Shown: positions 17,624 to 26,228 of the stretch, piece by piece
How positions within the stretch are numbered: the stretch's first letter is position 1
Layout of the letters: every line of letters begins with the position of its first letter
DNA from: CAZXEU01 sp965207385
GTDB lineage: Bacteria > Bacteroidota > Rhodothermia > Rhodothermales > Bin80
DNA length: 64,000 nucleotides
Assembly (NCBI GenBank): GCA_965207385.1
Contig: CBDBLZ010000021.1
Location: forward strand, 744,001-808,000
Reading direction: 5' to 3'
Notes under the pieces: generated by a model
Database searches by the model: none
Told to the model about the DNA's origin: nothing
What the model saw: only the letters and a program-made list of their open reading frames with translations
Program-made: the position numbers and the translations under genes

Positions 17624-18835
17624 TCAGTTGGCGGGCGCGTGCCCCGTGCTATCGGCACGTTGCAGCAGCTCCCTGAGTGCCAGCACCGCCGGGTGGTCGG
17701 GACCGTACCGTGCAGCTGCATTCCAGGCGCGCGCAGCCTGCTGCATTCGACGCGTGCGCGCAAAATGCCATCCGAGATTGAGCCACGCAACGGTATTGGT
17801 CGAGTCCTGAAACAGCACATGCCTGTACTCCGTCAGCGCGCGCGCAGTGTCACCCTGCTGCATATACGCCGTAGCAAGATTGTTGCGCAGATCCAGATTC
17901 CGTGGGCGCAGGGCCAGCGCAATCAGGTAGGTGTCAACAGCTTCAGACAGTCTGCCTGCGTCCCGGAGAGCGTCGGCGAAATTCACCTGATGCATGAAAT
18001 TGGTTGGCATGGCGCGTGCATCGCTTTCCAGCCGCGCTATGCCTTGCTGCGTGGCCCGCAAAGCGTTCGCCTGCGCAAGCAGCTGCCGGGCTTCATCCTC
18101 GGGGCCGATCTGCTGTAGCGCCTGGCCGAGCGTGTAGGCTGCGCTGTAGTCCCAGGGCCGCACGAAAAGGGCACGTTCCAGCGGCCCGATAGCCTCTTCA
18201 AAGCGTCCAAGGCGGGTTAGCATCAGCCCGGCCAAATACAGGTAGCGACCCTGATCAGCCTGGAGGGCCAAGGCGCGTTCTGCATGCTCCAGCGCAGCCC
18301 CGAATTGCCCCTCTTGCTCGCTGAGCTCCGCCAGGCCCGCATGCGCGGGCGCATACGTGGAGTCGAGACGGAGAATGTGCTGATACGCAGAACGGGCGCT
18401 GTCAGGCATGGCCAATTGCCTGAAGGCGGCCGCCACGGCATGCCAAGACTCGGACGCCTGTTGCGCTACAGCCTCGAGCTTGAAGTGCGTGAGTGCAGCC
18501 CGGTACTTCTCATGACCGAACAACGCGTTGCCCAGATTGTGGTTGGCCCCGGGATAGTCCGGCTGTGACGCCAATACAGCCTCGTACGCTCGTTGTGATT
18601 CGGCCATTTGGCCCAGCTCGAAATAGGTGCGGCCCCGAACAAACTGTGCATCAGCCTGGCGGCTGTCCAAGGCCAGGGCGCTGTCTGCCAGCACCAGCGC
18701 CTGGTGATAGTTGCGGGTCTTCAGCGCTTCGTTGGCGCGCGCTGCAAGTTCTTTGGCCGCAGGGTCCCCCGCCGGTTCGGTGCAGGCGCAAGCGAGTACC
18801 AGCGCCAGGATGCTGCCAGCGAATCCAGCCTTCAT
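17624..18835 (-). CDS. TPR-repeat lipoprotein partnered with CRTAC1 protein
   Basis: A 403-residue protein. The start at 18835 gives a lipoprotein signal ending L-A-C-A-C-T and overlaps the CRTAC1 stop by 4 bases (ATGA); the longer frame to 19033 lies within CRTAC1 coding sequence and is rejected. At least eight tetratricopeptide repeats span ~30-390, including A-L-V-L-A-D-S-A-L-A-L-D and A-Y-Q-H-I-L-R-L-D-S-T-Y-A-P-A. It would be an envelope scaffold. It is a longer paralogue of the protein at 4838; the shared CRTAC1-then-TPR order implies the two products work together. Confidence 0.85.
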   Translation of the reverse strand: MKAGFAGSILALVLACACTEPAGDPAAKELAARANEALKTRNYHQALVLADSALALDSRQADAQFVRGRTYFELGQMAESQRAYEAVLASQPDYPGANHNLGNALFGHEKYRAALTHFKLEAVAQQASESWHAVAAAFRQLAMPDSARSAYQHILRLDSTYAPAHAGLAELSEQEGQFGAALEHAERALALQADQGRYLYLAGLMLTRLGRFEEAIGPLERALFVRPWDYSAAYTLGQALQQIGPEDEARQLLAQANALRATQQGIARLESDARAMPTNFMHQVNFADALRDAGRLSEAVDTYLIALALRPRNLDLRNNLATAYMQQGDTARALTEYRHVLFQDSTNTVAWLNLGWHFARTRRMQQAARAWNAAARYGPDHPAVLALRELLQRADSTGHAPAN

Positions 18836-20520
18836 GATCCGCGTTCCTCCACGCGAACAGTCTTGCCGGCTTCCACGCCCACGAAGCGCGAGACGCGACC
18901 GCTCGGCCAGAGCACGACTACGGAATCTGCGCGGGGTGCGTTGCCGAGTCCGAATGTCACGGTCCGCTCGGAACTGGAGGCGTAGCCTGATCCGGCGCGC
19001 ACACGGCGCTCCTGGCGATACGTGCCCGCCCAAACGACAACCTGCGCATCGACAGCACCGCGGTTGCTCCGAGTGCCGGTCAGATGCAGTCGGAGCCAGG
19101 ACCGGGCGCGCGGCAAATCATTCCGGTACAAGTGCGCCGGCCCGCCGTTTTCCGTTGTTAGCAGGTCCAGATCACCGTCGCCGTCAATGTCCGCGGTCGC
19201 GACTCCACGGCCGACACGGGGAGCTGCCAGTCCCAATTCGCGGGCCTGGTCCAAAAATTGCGCATGGCCGTCATTCAGAAAGAGGTTTGCCGCCTGGCGA
19301 AAGCTTGTAGCGTCCGTCCGCTCGCCAATACGGGGATGCACGTGGCCGTTGGCCGCGTAGAGATCCAGATCTCCGTCCAGATCCGCGTCAAAGAGAGCCA
19401 GCCCGAAAGTTAGTGCCGCCAGGCTCGGGCTACCAATCCCGCTCGCCATTGCTCTTTCCTCAAACAGCCCGGTTGCCGTGAATCGGTAGACGCCTGTGGT
19501 CTCATCCGAGAAATTGCCGACAAACACGGACTCGAATCCCGTAGTGTCCACAATGCCGGCGTCGATGCCCATGCCTGCCCGTGCGCGTCCCCTTTCATCA
19601 AGCGCAAATCCGCGGACAAGGCCCACCTCGGAGAAAGTCCCGTTGCCCGCATTCAGATACAGCTGGTCCGGGTCGGTATCGTTGGCCAGCGCGAGATCGG
19701 GCCAGCCGTTTCGGTCTACGTCGAGGACAATCGCTCCCAGGGTCTTTCCCGTGCCCCGGAGGCCCGCTTCGTCGGTGCGCTCGACAAACCTGCCGTCTCC
19801 AAGATTGCGGTAGAATCGACCGGTTACACCGGAATACAGCTCCGGCGTGCAATAATTCTTGGTCGTTCCGTCCGGCGTGCAGAACATGTCGGTTTCAGCG
19901 GTCCAGCTGACATAACCTCCTACATAGAGGTCGAGCCACCCATCTCTGTCGGCGTCGAGAAAGACCGCAGCCACGTGCCACGATTCGTGCAAGCCCAGAC
20001 CGGCTGCAGCCGTGACATCGCGGAAAACCCCTCCGTCGTTTGCCAGTAGTTTGTTGTGACCCGCGGTGGTCAGGAAGAGGTCTTCGTCGCCGTCGTTGTC
20101 GATGTCGCCGGCCACGATGCCCATTCCGTAGGCACGTACCGCATCAAGACCAGCCTCGCGTGTCCTATCCATGAAATACCCGCTGCCATCATTCTCGTAT
20201 AGTCTTATTGCTGCCACGGCATTGCCAGTCCAGCTTCCGCCCGCAACGAGCGCAATGTCCGGGGCATCGTCTCCGTTATAATCCATGAAAGCAGCTCCGG
20301 CCCCCATGATTTCCGGGAACCACCAGTCTCCGCGCGCGCCGTTTACGTGCGTGAACGAGCGGAGCTCGGAATGGGCCGTAATCTCGGTAAACGACCAGGT
20401 CTGGCTCGGCCGGCCGCAGCCGGCTGCGACGGTGCCGGTTGCAATTACGAGCATGCAGCCTGAAAGCGCGTTATGCAGTTGGAATCGTGATGTCAAGGGC
20501 AGGTGCTTCAGGCAGTGCAA
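18832..20520 (-). CDS. CRTAC1-family lipoprotein (FG-GAP/VCBS repeats, ASPIC/UnbV)
   Basis: A 562-residue paralogue of the protein at 3183. The lipobox is V-A-A-G-C-G. The N-terminal block N-G-A-R-G-D-W-W-F-P-E-I-M-G-A-G matches the sister protein almost residue for residue. Ca-binding propeller loops include D-I-D-N-D-G-D-E-D and D-A-D-L-D-G-D-L-D. The C-terminal UnbV module contains V-L-W-P-S-G-R-V-S. Surface-exposed and probably ligand- or partner-binding; the biochemical role is not known. It is coupled to the TPR gene by a 4-base overlap. Placed 1.2 kb upstream of lacI in the same direction, it may belong to the same glycan-related locus. Confidence 0.88.
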   Translation of the reverse strand: MHCLKHLPLTSRFQLHNALSGCMLVIATGTVAAGCGRPSQTWSFTEITAHSELRSFTHVNGARGDWWFPEIMGAGAAFMDYNGDDAPDIALVAGGSWTGNAVAAIRLYENDGSGYFMDRTREAGLDAVRAYGMGIVAGDIDNDGDEDLFLTTAGHNKLLANDGGVFRDVTAAAGLGLHESWHVAAVFLDADRDGWLDLYVGGYVSWTAETDMFCTPDGTTKNYCTPELYSGVTGRFYRNLGDGRFVERTDEAGLRGTGKTLGAIVLDVDRNGWPDLALANDTDPDQLYLNAGNGTFSEVGLVRGFALDERGRARAGMGIDAGIVDTTGFESVFVGNFSDETTGVYRFTATGLFEERAMASGIGSPSLAALTFGLALFDADLDGDLDLYAANGHVHPRIGERTDATSFRQAANLFLNDGHAQFLDQARELGLAAPRVGRGVATADIDGDGDLDLLTTENGGPAHLYRNDLPRARSWLRLHLTGTRSNRGAVDAQVVVWAGTYRQERRVRAGSGYASSSERTVTFGLGNAPRADSVVVLWPSGRVSRFVGVEAGKTVRVEERGS

Positions 20521-20869
20521 TGTTACGGTTCAGGCATGAATTCGCCTACGCTCGGCACGCGCGATTCCATTGCGGGTCGCCGTCTAGTACGCCGGTGATA
20601 TGAAGAAGGAGCCGGGTGCAGAGCCGGCCTCCAGCGTCAACGGCGCGCGCCGGGCGGCATCCTGGAGGGCGCGGCAACCCGCAATTGCGCAAAGGTACCC
20701 CGCTTACGCCAACACGGGTAACCGGTAGAGAGGCCGGTCTCAACTGACAGTCCGTCCGGCTCCCGCAGCCGATCCACGGCTGCCGTGATACCGCAGGCGA
20801 CCGGTTGCCTACGGTACAGGAACCCGTTCGAGCACACAGGGAATATCAGAAGATCCCAGTACCCCTTCT
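20521..20869. other. Intergenic, nothing recognised
   Basis: A 349-base gap between a CRTAC1 gene start and the end of a beta-propeller gene, both on the minus strand. Chance frames only; no promoter hexamers, RNA gene or repeat that I can support. Confidence 0.5.
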
Positions 20870-21961
20870 TCATTCTGCGCGGATATTCCTGGCTTGACGG
20901 TCACGCAAAACATTGGGATAGATCTTGATATACCTATCTCCGATTCTACCAGTCTCAAAGTCGCGGTCGGTTTCAACTGTGTAGATGTGATCGTCGTCGA
21001 CAGCAAATGAGTTGGGTAAACCCGACAGGCTGTACGTCTCAAGATACTGGCCATCGGAAGCATCATACACGTCGAACGCCAGGAGGTCGGGAACATCCTG
21101 GTTCCTGTCAGGAGCGGGCTGGACCAGCAGATAGTCGCCGTAAACCGCAATCCCGAGAGTAGCATACAAGGCCCATTGTGTATATCCCATTGCCACTATT
21201 CCTTCTGCAAGGTCGGAGGTCACATAGTTCACCTCACTTGAATGGTTGTCGATTGTAGCGACCGAATAAACCAAATCGCCTTCAAGCGTGTACTTCCTGA
21301 TCAGTGATTCTGAGTATCCCGCGTAATACACGTGGCGTGCGTCTACGTCGATCCTGCCTTCATACTTGAGGGATGCCCCGCTTTCCAGGCCAACCCTTTC
21401 AAAGCTCCGGACCACTCCGCCGTCTCCATCAATAATGTTAAAGAGGTAATCCAGTGAGGCAGGCGAAAGGATAATGAAGAGATCGCTTGCCAGAGGCCGT
21501 AGCCGACGAACTTGGAGCTCAACACGAAGGTCTCTCGATAGCGTTCCCGACTTTGACCATGTAATAACCCGATGCCTAGAGGCAAGGACTATCTTCTGAT
21601 CGTCAACAGCGAAGTCACTGAATCCAGTGACCTCCCCCGGGCCTTGGCCCTTGCCGGCCCCAATGAAGCGGAAAGACGTCGGGTCGCGCTTGTCAATCGC
21701 GACCACCTTCCCCAAACCCCCGTCTGAAACATAGATTCTCCCGTTGTCAATCCTAATCAGTGATCCACGAAATACTTCGTAGTCAGACAGGTTGAGGCTG
21801 TCGATGGCCTGCATTTGTGCCGTGACGGTGCGCCCCTTCTTCGACTGCTCTCGTTTCGAGAAGAAATCGCGCTCTGCTTTATCAGCGGGACTACTGGAAC
21901 AAGCAGCAACCACGAGCAGCAAGAAGAGCGCGCGCGGCGTCAGTCGCACCGTATTGATCAT
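20870..21961 (-). CDS. 6-bladed beta-propeller lipoprotein
   Basis: A 363-residue protein. The start at 21961 gives a lipoprotein signal ending V-V-A-A-C-S; a start 13 codons earlier is possible but adds nothing. Repeated blades carry the family marks G-A-G-K-G-Q-G-P-G-E-V, I-D-N-G-R-I-Y-V-S-D and, near the end, S-L-S-G-L-P-N-S-F-A-V-D-D-D-H-I-Y. This is the NHL/BF3164-like propeller group common in Bacteroidota. Function is unknown, with ligand sensing at the outer membrane inferred. It belongs to the same broad family as the genes at 35950, 38787 and 40129, but is more diverged and less GC-biased. Confidence 0.8.
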   Translation of the reverse strand: MINTVRLTPRALFLLLVVAACSSSPADKAERDFFSKREQSKKGRTVTAQMQAIDSLNLSDYEVFRGSLIRIDNGRIYVSDGGLGKVVAIDKRDPTSFRFIGAGKGQGPGEVTGFSDFAVDDQKIVLASRHRVITWSKSGTLSRDLRVELQVRRLRPLASDLFIILSPASLDYLFNIIDGDGGVVRSFERVGLESGASLKYEGRIDVDARHVYYAGYSESLIRKYTLEGDLVYSVATIDNHSSEVNYVTSDLAEGIVAMGYTQWALYATLGIAVYGDYLLVQPAPDRNQDVPDLLAFDVYDASDGQYLETYSLSGLPNSFAVDDDHIYTVETDRDFETGRIGDRYIKIYPNVLRDRQARNIRAE

Positions 21962-22354
21962 TCGCGTCTCTTGATTTTGTGATGTAGCCGGGGCAAGCAA
22001 GGTATGCCCCTGAGAGCTCAGATTACTACACTAGCGTACAAGGGTCGATGTGCACGCTTCTCCTTTACCTCGCGCGAACCGCAAGCCGGCTTGCGAGGAT
22101 GGCGATTCGCGGCTAGGAAGCATCGTCCCGGGTTGATGCCTGGCGTTGCGGGTATGACGCAATTGGGCACAATGCCATTTCAGCCAAGCCGACACTCACA
22201 CGCACCGGCAAATAGCCGAATGCGGCGGAGACGAGCGCCCGGCGTAGTTGTATTCGATTTGCGGCATTAGGCACTGTCCGCTCGGAACACGGGGAAGTGG
22301 GCGATTACGGAAATCCGTACGTTACCGGCGTCTCTTTAGCCAATAGGCTGCCCG
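21962..22354. other. Divergent intergenic region
   Basis: A 393-base region between the divergently transcribed propeller lipoprotein and tag genes. It must hold both promoters, but I cannot assign hexamers with confidence. No RNA gene or repeat seen. Confidence 0.5.
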
Positions 22355-22936
22355 ATGTGCCAAGATATTCTGCGTTGCGACTGGGCAGGTACGGACTCAG
22401 CCATGACCGCTTATCACGATCGGGAATGGGGAGTGCCGGTTTACGACGACCGGGGGCTCTTCGAAATGCTTCTCCTGGAGGGCGCGCAGGCAGGGCTGAG
22501 CTGGTCCACCATCCTTCGCAAGAGGGAAAGCTACCGCAGTGCATTCTGCGACTTTGATCCCGAGCGTGTTGCCGGTTTTGGACAAGGCGAAGTGCTGACT
22601 CTGCTCGGAGACGCCGGGCTCGTCCGCAACCGGCTGAAGATCCAGAGCGCCGTGCGCAACGCCCGTGCAGTGATCCAGGTGCAGCAAGAGCACGGATCTT
22701 TAAGTGCATTCTTGTGGTCGCTCGTCGGCGGTGAGCCGAAAGTCAATCACTGGCGACACATGCAACAAATACCTGCGAGCACAGAGGAATCCGCGCATAT
22801 GAGTCGCGTTCTGAAGCGACGCGGGTTTTCCTTCGTAGGCCCCACTATCTGCTACGCCTTCATGCAGGCGACCGGCATGGTGAACGACCACTTGGTCTCA
22901 TGTTTCAGGCATCCCGAAGCAGTCCCTAACACCTAG
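22355..22936 (+). CDS. tag: DNA-3-methyladenine glycosylase I
   Basis: A 193-residue base-excision repair enzyme that removes 3-methyladenine from DNA. Family signatures are all present: R-C-D-W near the N-terminus, Y-H-D-R-E-W-G-V-P (20-28), Q-A-G-L-S-W-S-T-I-L (45-54), and V-G-P-T-I-C-Y-A-F-M-Q-A-T-G-M-V-N-D-H toward the C-terminus with the catalytic-site Glu and Tyr region. The length is normal (~187-195). The stop overlaps the convergent caspase-like gene by 4 bases. Single-gene transcription unit; cytoplasmic. Assignment is secure. Confidence 0.95.
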   Translation: MCQDILRCDWAGTDSAMTAYHDREWGVPVYDDRGLFEMLLLEGAQAGLSWSTILRKRESYRSAFCDFDPERVAGFGQGEVLTLLGDAGLVRNRLKIQSAVRNARAVIQVQQEHGSLSAFLWSLVGGEPKVNHWRHMQQIPASTEESAHMSRVLKRRGFSFVGPTICYAFMQATGMVNDHLVSCFRHPEAVPNT

Positions 22937-23919
22937 CGGGCTGCTGCTTCGATTTGCTCGTTCAGGCGCGCCAACGCTACGAAGAGGCGCTCCAGCTCTG
23001 TCCAGTACCGCTCCTCTGAGACGTCCTGCTTCCGGGATTTGAGCAAGGCTATATCTTGCTCCAGCTCGCGCTTTTCGCTGGCCAGCGGCGCAGCACCTGC
23101 AGGAATATCAAGGTCGTCCGCAGACCTGAAATAGGTGATCTGAGCGAGGTAGCCTTCGCCCTCATCATCGAGTTCTTCCAGCCGGTACCCGCTGCCGTCT
23201 CCCGTGTCCTCCAACAGGCTGTGCTCGGTAGCCAGGTGGCCGCTTGCCGCGAACGATGCCGCGGTCCTCTCTGCGGCAAACTGGAAAGCTTCCCGCACGG
23301 ACAGGCCGCCGTTCTTGTCAAGGTCGGCGGCCGGATCGCTGAGTGCCTCCACGAGAAAAGCCGGGAAGACCGTTTGATTGTGCTGGGTGCCGGTCCGGGT
23401 CGCCGTGATGACTATACGATCAGGAGCGCTCAGTTCACCGACAAATGGTCCGCTGGCACTGGCAGTATTTATGAATATGGTGCGCTCCGCCCGGAGTCGG
23501 TTCAGGAACTCGGCGTAGCGTGAAGCTTCAAGGTCGCGTCGCGGGATGTTGAAGCGAGCCGTCCGGCCATCATACGTGCCGTGACCGAACAGCAGCACGA
23601 AAACGAGGTCTTCATCAGATACGCCACCTGCGAGCCCCTCGAAATAAGCGCCGATGTTGTCTGCAGTCGATACCGCTTCGACGAAGTCTTCTTGGGCCAG
23701 GGCACTCTCGGCCAGGATGGTGACTCGCTGTTCGTCGAAACCCAGCGGTCCGACAAATGCCTGGCGTGCGTCGTATAGGTACTGCCGAAGACGATCTGTC
23801 TGCTCAGGCGTTCCGCCCAGCCCGCCGATCAGAATTGCATGGCGCTGCTGAGCGCGAACAAAGCCGGGCAATAGGCACAGCACCAGGAGGCCGCTCAGCA
23901 CGCGGTGCAAGCCGGTCAT
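22933..23919 (-). CDS. Caspase-fold (C13/C14-like) protein lacking catalytic Cys
   Basis: A 328-residue protein with a signal peptide ending V-R-A-Q (~20-24), so exported. The fold follows caspase/legumain-type peptidases: beta strand H-A-I-L-I-G-G, then L-L-F-G-H113-G-T-Y-D-G holding the catalytic His, then strand T-I-F-I-N-T-A-S-A-S-G-P-F where the nucleophilic Cys is expected. The Cys position reads Ala/Ser (A154/S155), so the protein may be a non-catalytic relative or use Ser. A coiled-coil segment is likely in the last 60 residues (K-R-E-L-E-Q-D-I-A-L-L). The start at 23919 makes a 4-base overlap with the VWA gene, and this is the last gene of the Bat-like cluster. Confidence 0.7.
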   Translation of the reverse strand: MTGLHRVLSGLLVLCLLPGFVRAQQRHAILIGGLGGTPEQTDRLRQYLYDARQAFVGPLGFDEQRVTILAESALAQEDFVEAVSTADNIGAYFEGLAGGVSDEDLVFVLLFGHGTYDGRTARFNIPRRDLEASRYAEFLNRLRAERTIFINTASASGPFVGELSAPDRIVITATRTGTQHNQTVFPAFLVEALSDPAADLDKNGGLSVREAFQFAAERTAASFAASGHLATEHSLLEDTGDGSGYRLEELDDEGEGYLAQITYFRSADDLDIPAGAAPLASEKRELEQDIALLKSRKQDVSEERYWTELERLFVALARLNEQIEAAAR

Positions 23920-26210
23920 GGCAGTCCCTTGCGCCTTCGATAGAACCATTCCGAAACCAGCAGCAGCAGAGCCAGGAAGTACAATGCCGGCATGTCCCAA
24001 AGATACTGCGCCTTGAATACCGACGTGCTGGTGCGGCGGCTGCGGAGGTTTTCCGGAATCCTTACTGCCTCGGTCGGCTCATAGTAGAAGCCGGCAGCAA
24101 GCTCTTCCAGGAAATCGCGCTTTTGCGTGGCGTCATCGAATTCCTTCCTGGACGGGCTGACCAGAAAATACCGCTCGTGACGCCCGATGATTGCTCCATC
24201 CGTTTCCGCCCAGACCGAAAGACCATGAATGCCTTGCGTCCGGGGCACTAGGGTTGCTTCATAGGTGCCGCCCGAAGTGAGGTCTTCCTGGAATCGGACT
24301 TCCCGAACATTCCCGTCCGGATCCCGAAGCTCGCCCCGCACCTGGGCGCCGGCCAAGGCATCATACGTGGGCTCATATACGTGCGCGATTGCCCCGAGCT
24401 CTTCACCCGGCGAAAGGCGCTCGCGGTCCAGATCGAGCTGAACGCGATGCGGACTCTCGGCGCCGAGCCATCTGGCCAGCTGCTGCCAGAATCGCTCATG
24501 GCGCGCGTCTTCGGCCTCGAGGAGCATCTGCCAGCGCCATGTGCTGCTGGTGGGCAAAGCCGCGCTGCGCCCCTTGCCGTATCGCTGCACAATCAGCAGA
24601 GGCTCGGTTTCTCCATATTCGTCGTCGGGCTTGCGTGCCAGCACCTGAGCTCCAGGCTTGACGGCGCCGAGAAAATTGATGCTGGTTAGCGCAGGCATCT
24701 CACCCCAGAGCTGTCTGTTGGCTGCGGCATCTGGAGAGAACTTGAGCACCGGGCTGTCAAGGCCGTCGGCAGTAGGAACAAAGGCATAGCCCTGCGACTC
24801 AGGTTCCGGATCCAGCGGATCCGAAAAGCGCACAGGCAAAACCTGGCGGCGCGCAGGATCCAGCGATACCGGCAGTACGTCGGCAATAGGTGTCAGGCCG
24901 TAGTCCCCTTCAGCAAATGATTGCCGCCCGCCGGTCATCAGAAAGCCGCCGCCACGCACTCGTACGAATTCTTCAATGAGGGCGAGTTGCTCGATGGAGA
25001 ACATGGAAGCTTCCACATCTCCCAGAATAATGGCTTCGAACTGAAAGAGATCTTCCGGCCGGACCGGGAATCCACCGGCCAATTCCTCTGGTGACCGGAT
25101 TCCCTGGCGAAACAACTTGCCGGTTCCGGTGCGCGTAATCGATGTGAACCGGATTACCTGGTCGTCCTCCAGAGCACGCTTTATGAACTTGAAATCCTGG
25201 CGCGGATGTCCCTCGAAATAGAGGAGGCGCAGCGTGTCGCGGCGGGCGTCAATTATGACGTCGACCGCGTTGTTTTCGGCATTAAGCTCGCCGGGGGCAA
25301 TTTCCATTGCCACCTGGTAGGCATGCGCTTCCCTGGCAGCCGGCTCGAAGAAAAAAGTTAGATGGTCTACTGCACCGCCTCCGGACAGCGTCCGCTCCTC
25401 GATAAAGACCGGCTCGCCGTTTTCCAGAACGGTGAAGGCCACGGGAGAAATCTCGTCTGCCGAACTACGCACCTTAAGGTCGATTTCAGCTCCGGTGTTT
25501 TCGCCGACACCTTTGGTGGCGGCAATGTCCAGGATTTCGCGCTCGGGCTCGTGGTGCACCGATCCAAGCCCGACCACGTGCAGGCCAATACCAAGGTCCC
25601 TGATTTCGTCTGCCTTCACTAGGGGTACGTCCGCGCTGTTGTCGTCGCCGTCGGTAAGCAGCAAAATGCCCGTAAGCGGCAGTCCGCTAAAGTCTGCGAG
25701 GACGCGGTCGAAAGCTGCGGTAAGGTTTGTTTCCGTTCCGTTTGGTTCGGCCGGTAGTGAGTCCATGCGGATAGCATCTTCGCCAAACGCGTACGTTCGA
25801 ACCTTGAAATCACGGCGGATCTCTTCCAGTAAGCCGGATTCGGCATCATGGAGCAATCTGCGCGCCGCCTCCATTCTGATAACACCGTCGCCGACGTCGG
25901 CAAGTGACATACTTGCCGACGCATCAAGCAGCACGGCTACAAAATTCTCATCCGGCGTGTTGTCGGGCGTAATCAGCGCAGGCTCGAACAGGGGCAAGAA
26001 TACCAGCAACAGAGCGCCCAGTCGAAGGGCGAGTGAAGTATTGCGCACGCGAGCTGGAGCTTGGCTCCGCTTGTACAAGGCGTACACCCCGCCGGCGAGC
26101 ACCAATCCCGTGAGCGCCAGGTACAAGGCAGCCGGCCCGGGCAGGACCCCCAGCGTACCTTCTGCAAACTGCACGCGGCTAAATTTGAACAACCACTCAA
26201 GCATGCCCAC
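23916..26210 (-). CDS. VWA / GATase1-like membrane protein
   Basis: A 764-residue protein. Transmembrane helices at ~27-46 and ~60-78 are followed by a von Willebrand A domain with an intact MIDAS D96-A-S-A-S-M. A glutamine-amidotransferase-like (ThuA-type) region at ~320-560 contains L-L-Y-F-E-G-H-P-R-Q-D-F-K-F-I-K and G-G-G-F-L-M-T-G-G-R-Q-S-F. An Ig-like domain and a C-terminal transmembrane helix (~740-756, followed by R-R-R-K) complete it. The long middle part would be periplasmic. The order DUF58, BatA/VWA, DUF4175-like, VWA/GATase recurs as a Bat-like cluster in Bacteroidota-related genomes; the biochemical role is unresolved. It lies 18 bases after the DUF4175-like gene. Confidence 0.82.
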   Translation of the reverse strand: MGMLEWLFKFSRVQFAEGTLGVLPGPAALYLALTGLVLAGGVYALYKRSQAPARVRNTSLALRLGALLLVFLPLFEPALITPDNTPDENFVAVLLDASASMSLADVGDGVIRMEAARRLLHDAESGLLEEIRRDFKVRTYAFGEDAIRMDSLPAEPNGTETNLTAAFDRVLADFSGLPLTGILLLTDGDDNSADVPLVKADEIRDLGIGLHVVGLGSVHHEPEREILDIAATKGVGENTGAEIDLKVRSSADEISPVAFTVLENGEPVFIEERTLSGGGAVDHLTFFFEPAAREAHAYQVAMEIAPGELNAENNAVDVIIDARRDTLRLLYFEGHPRQDFKFIKRALEDDQVIRFTSITRTGTGKLFRQGIRSPEELAGGFPVRPEDLFQFEAIILGDVEASMFSIEQLALIEEFVRVRGGGFLMTGGRQSFAEGDYGLTPIADVLPVSLDPARRQVLPVRFSDPLDPEPESQGYAFVPTADGLDSPVLKFSPDAAANRQLWGEMPALTSINFLGAVKPGAQVLARKPDDEYGETEPLLIVQRYGKGRSAALPTSSTWRWQMLLEAEDARHERFWQQLARWLGAESPHRVQLDLDRERLSPGEELGAIAHVYEPTYDALAGAQVRGELRDPDGNVREVRFQEDLTSGGTYEATLVPRTQGIHGLSVWAETDGAIIGRHERYFLVSPSRKEFDDATQKRDFLEELAAGFYYEPTEAVRIPENLRSRRTSTSVFKAQYLWDMPALYFLALLLLVSEWFYRRRKGLP

Positions 26211-26228
26211 ACCGCGTGCAAGGCGACC

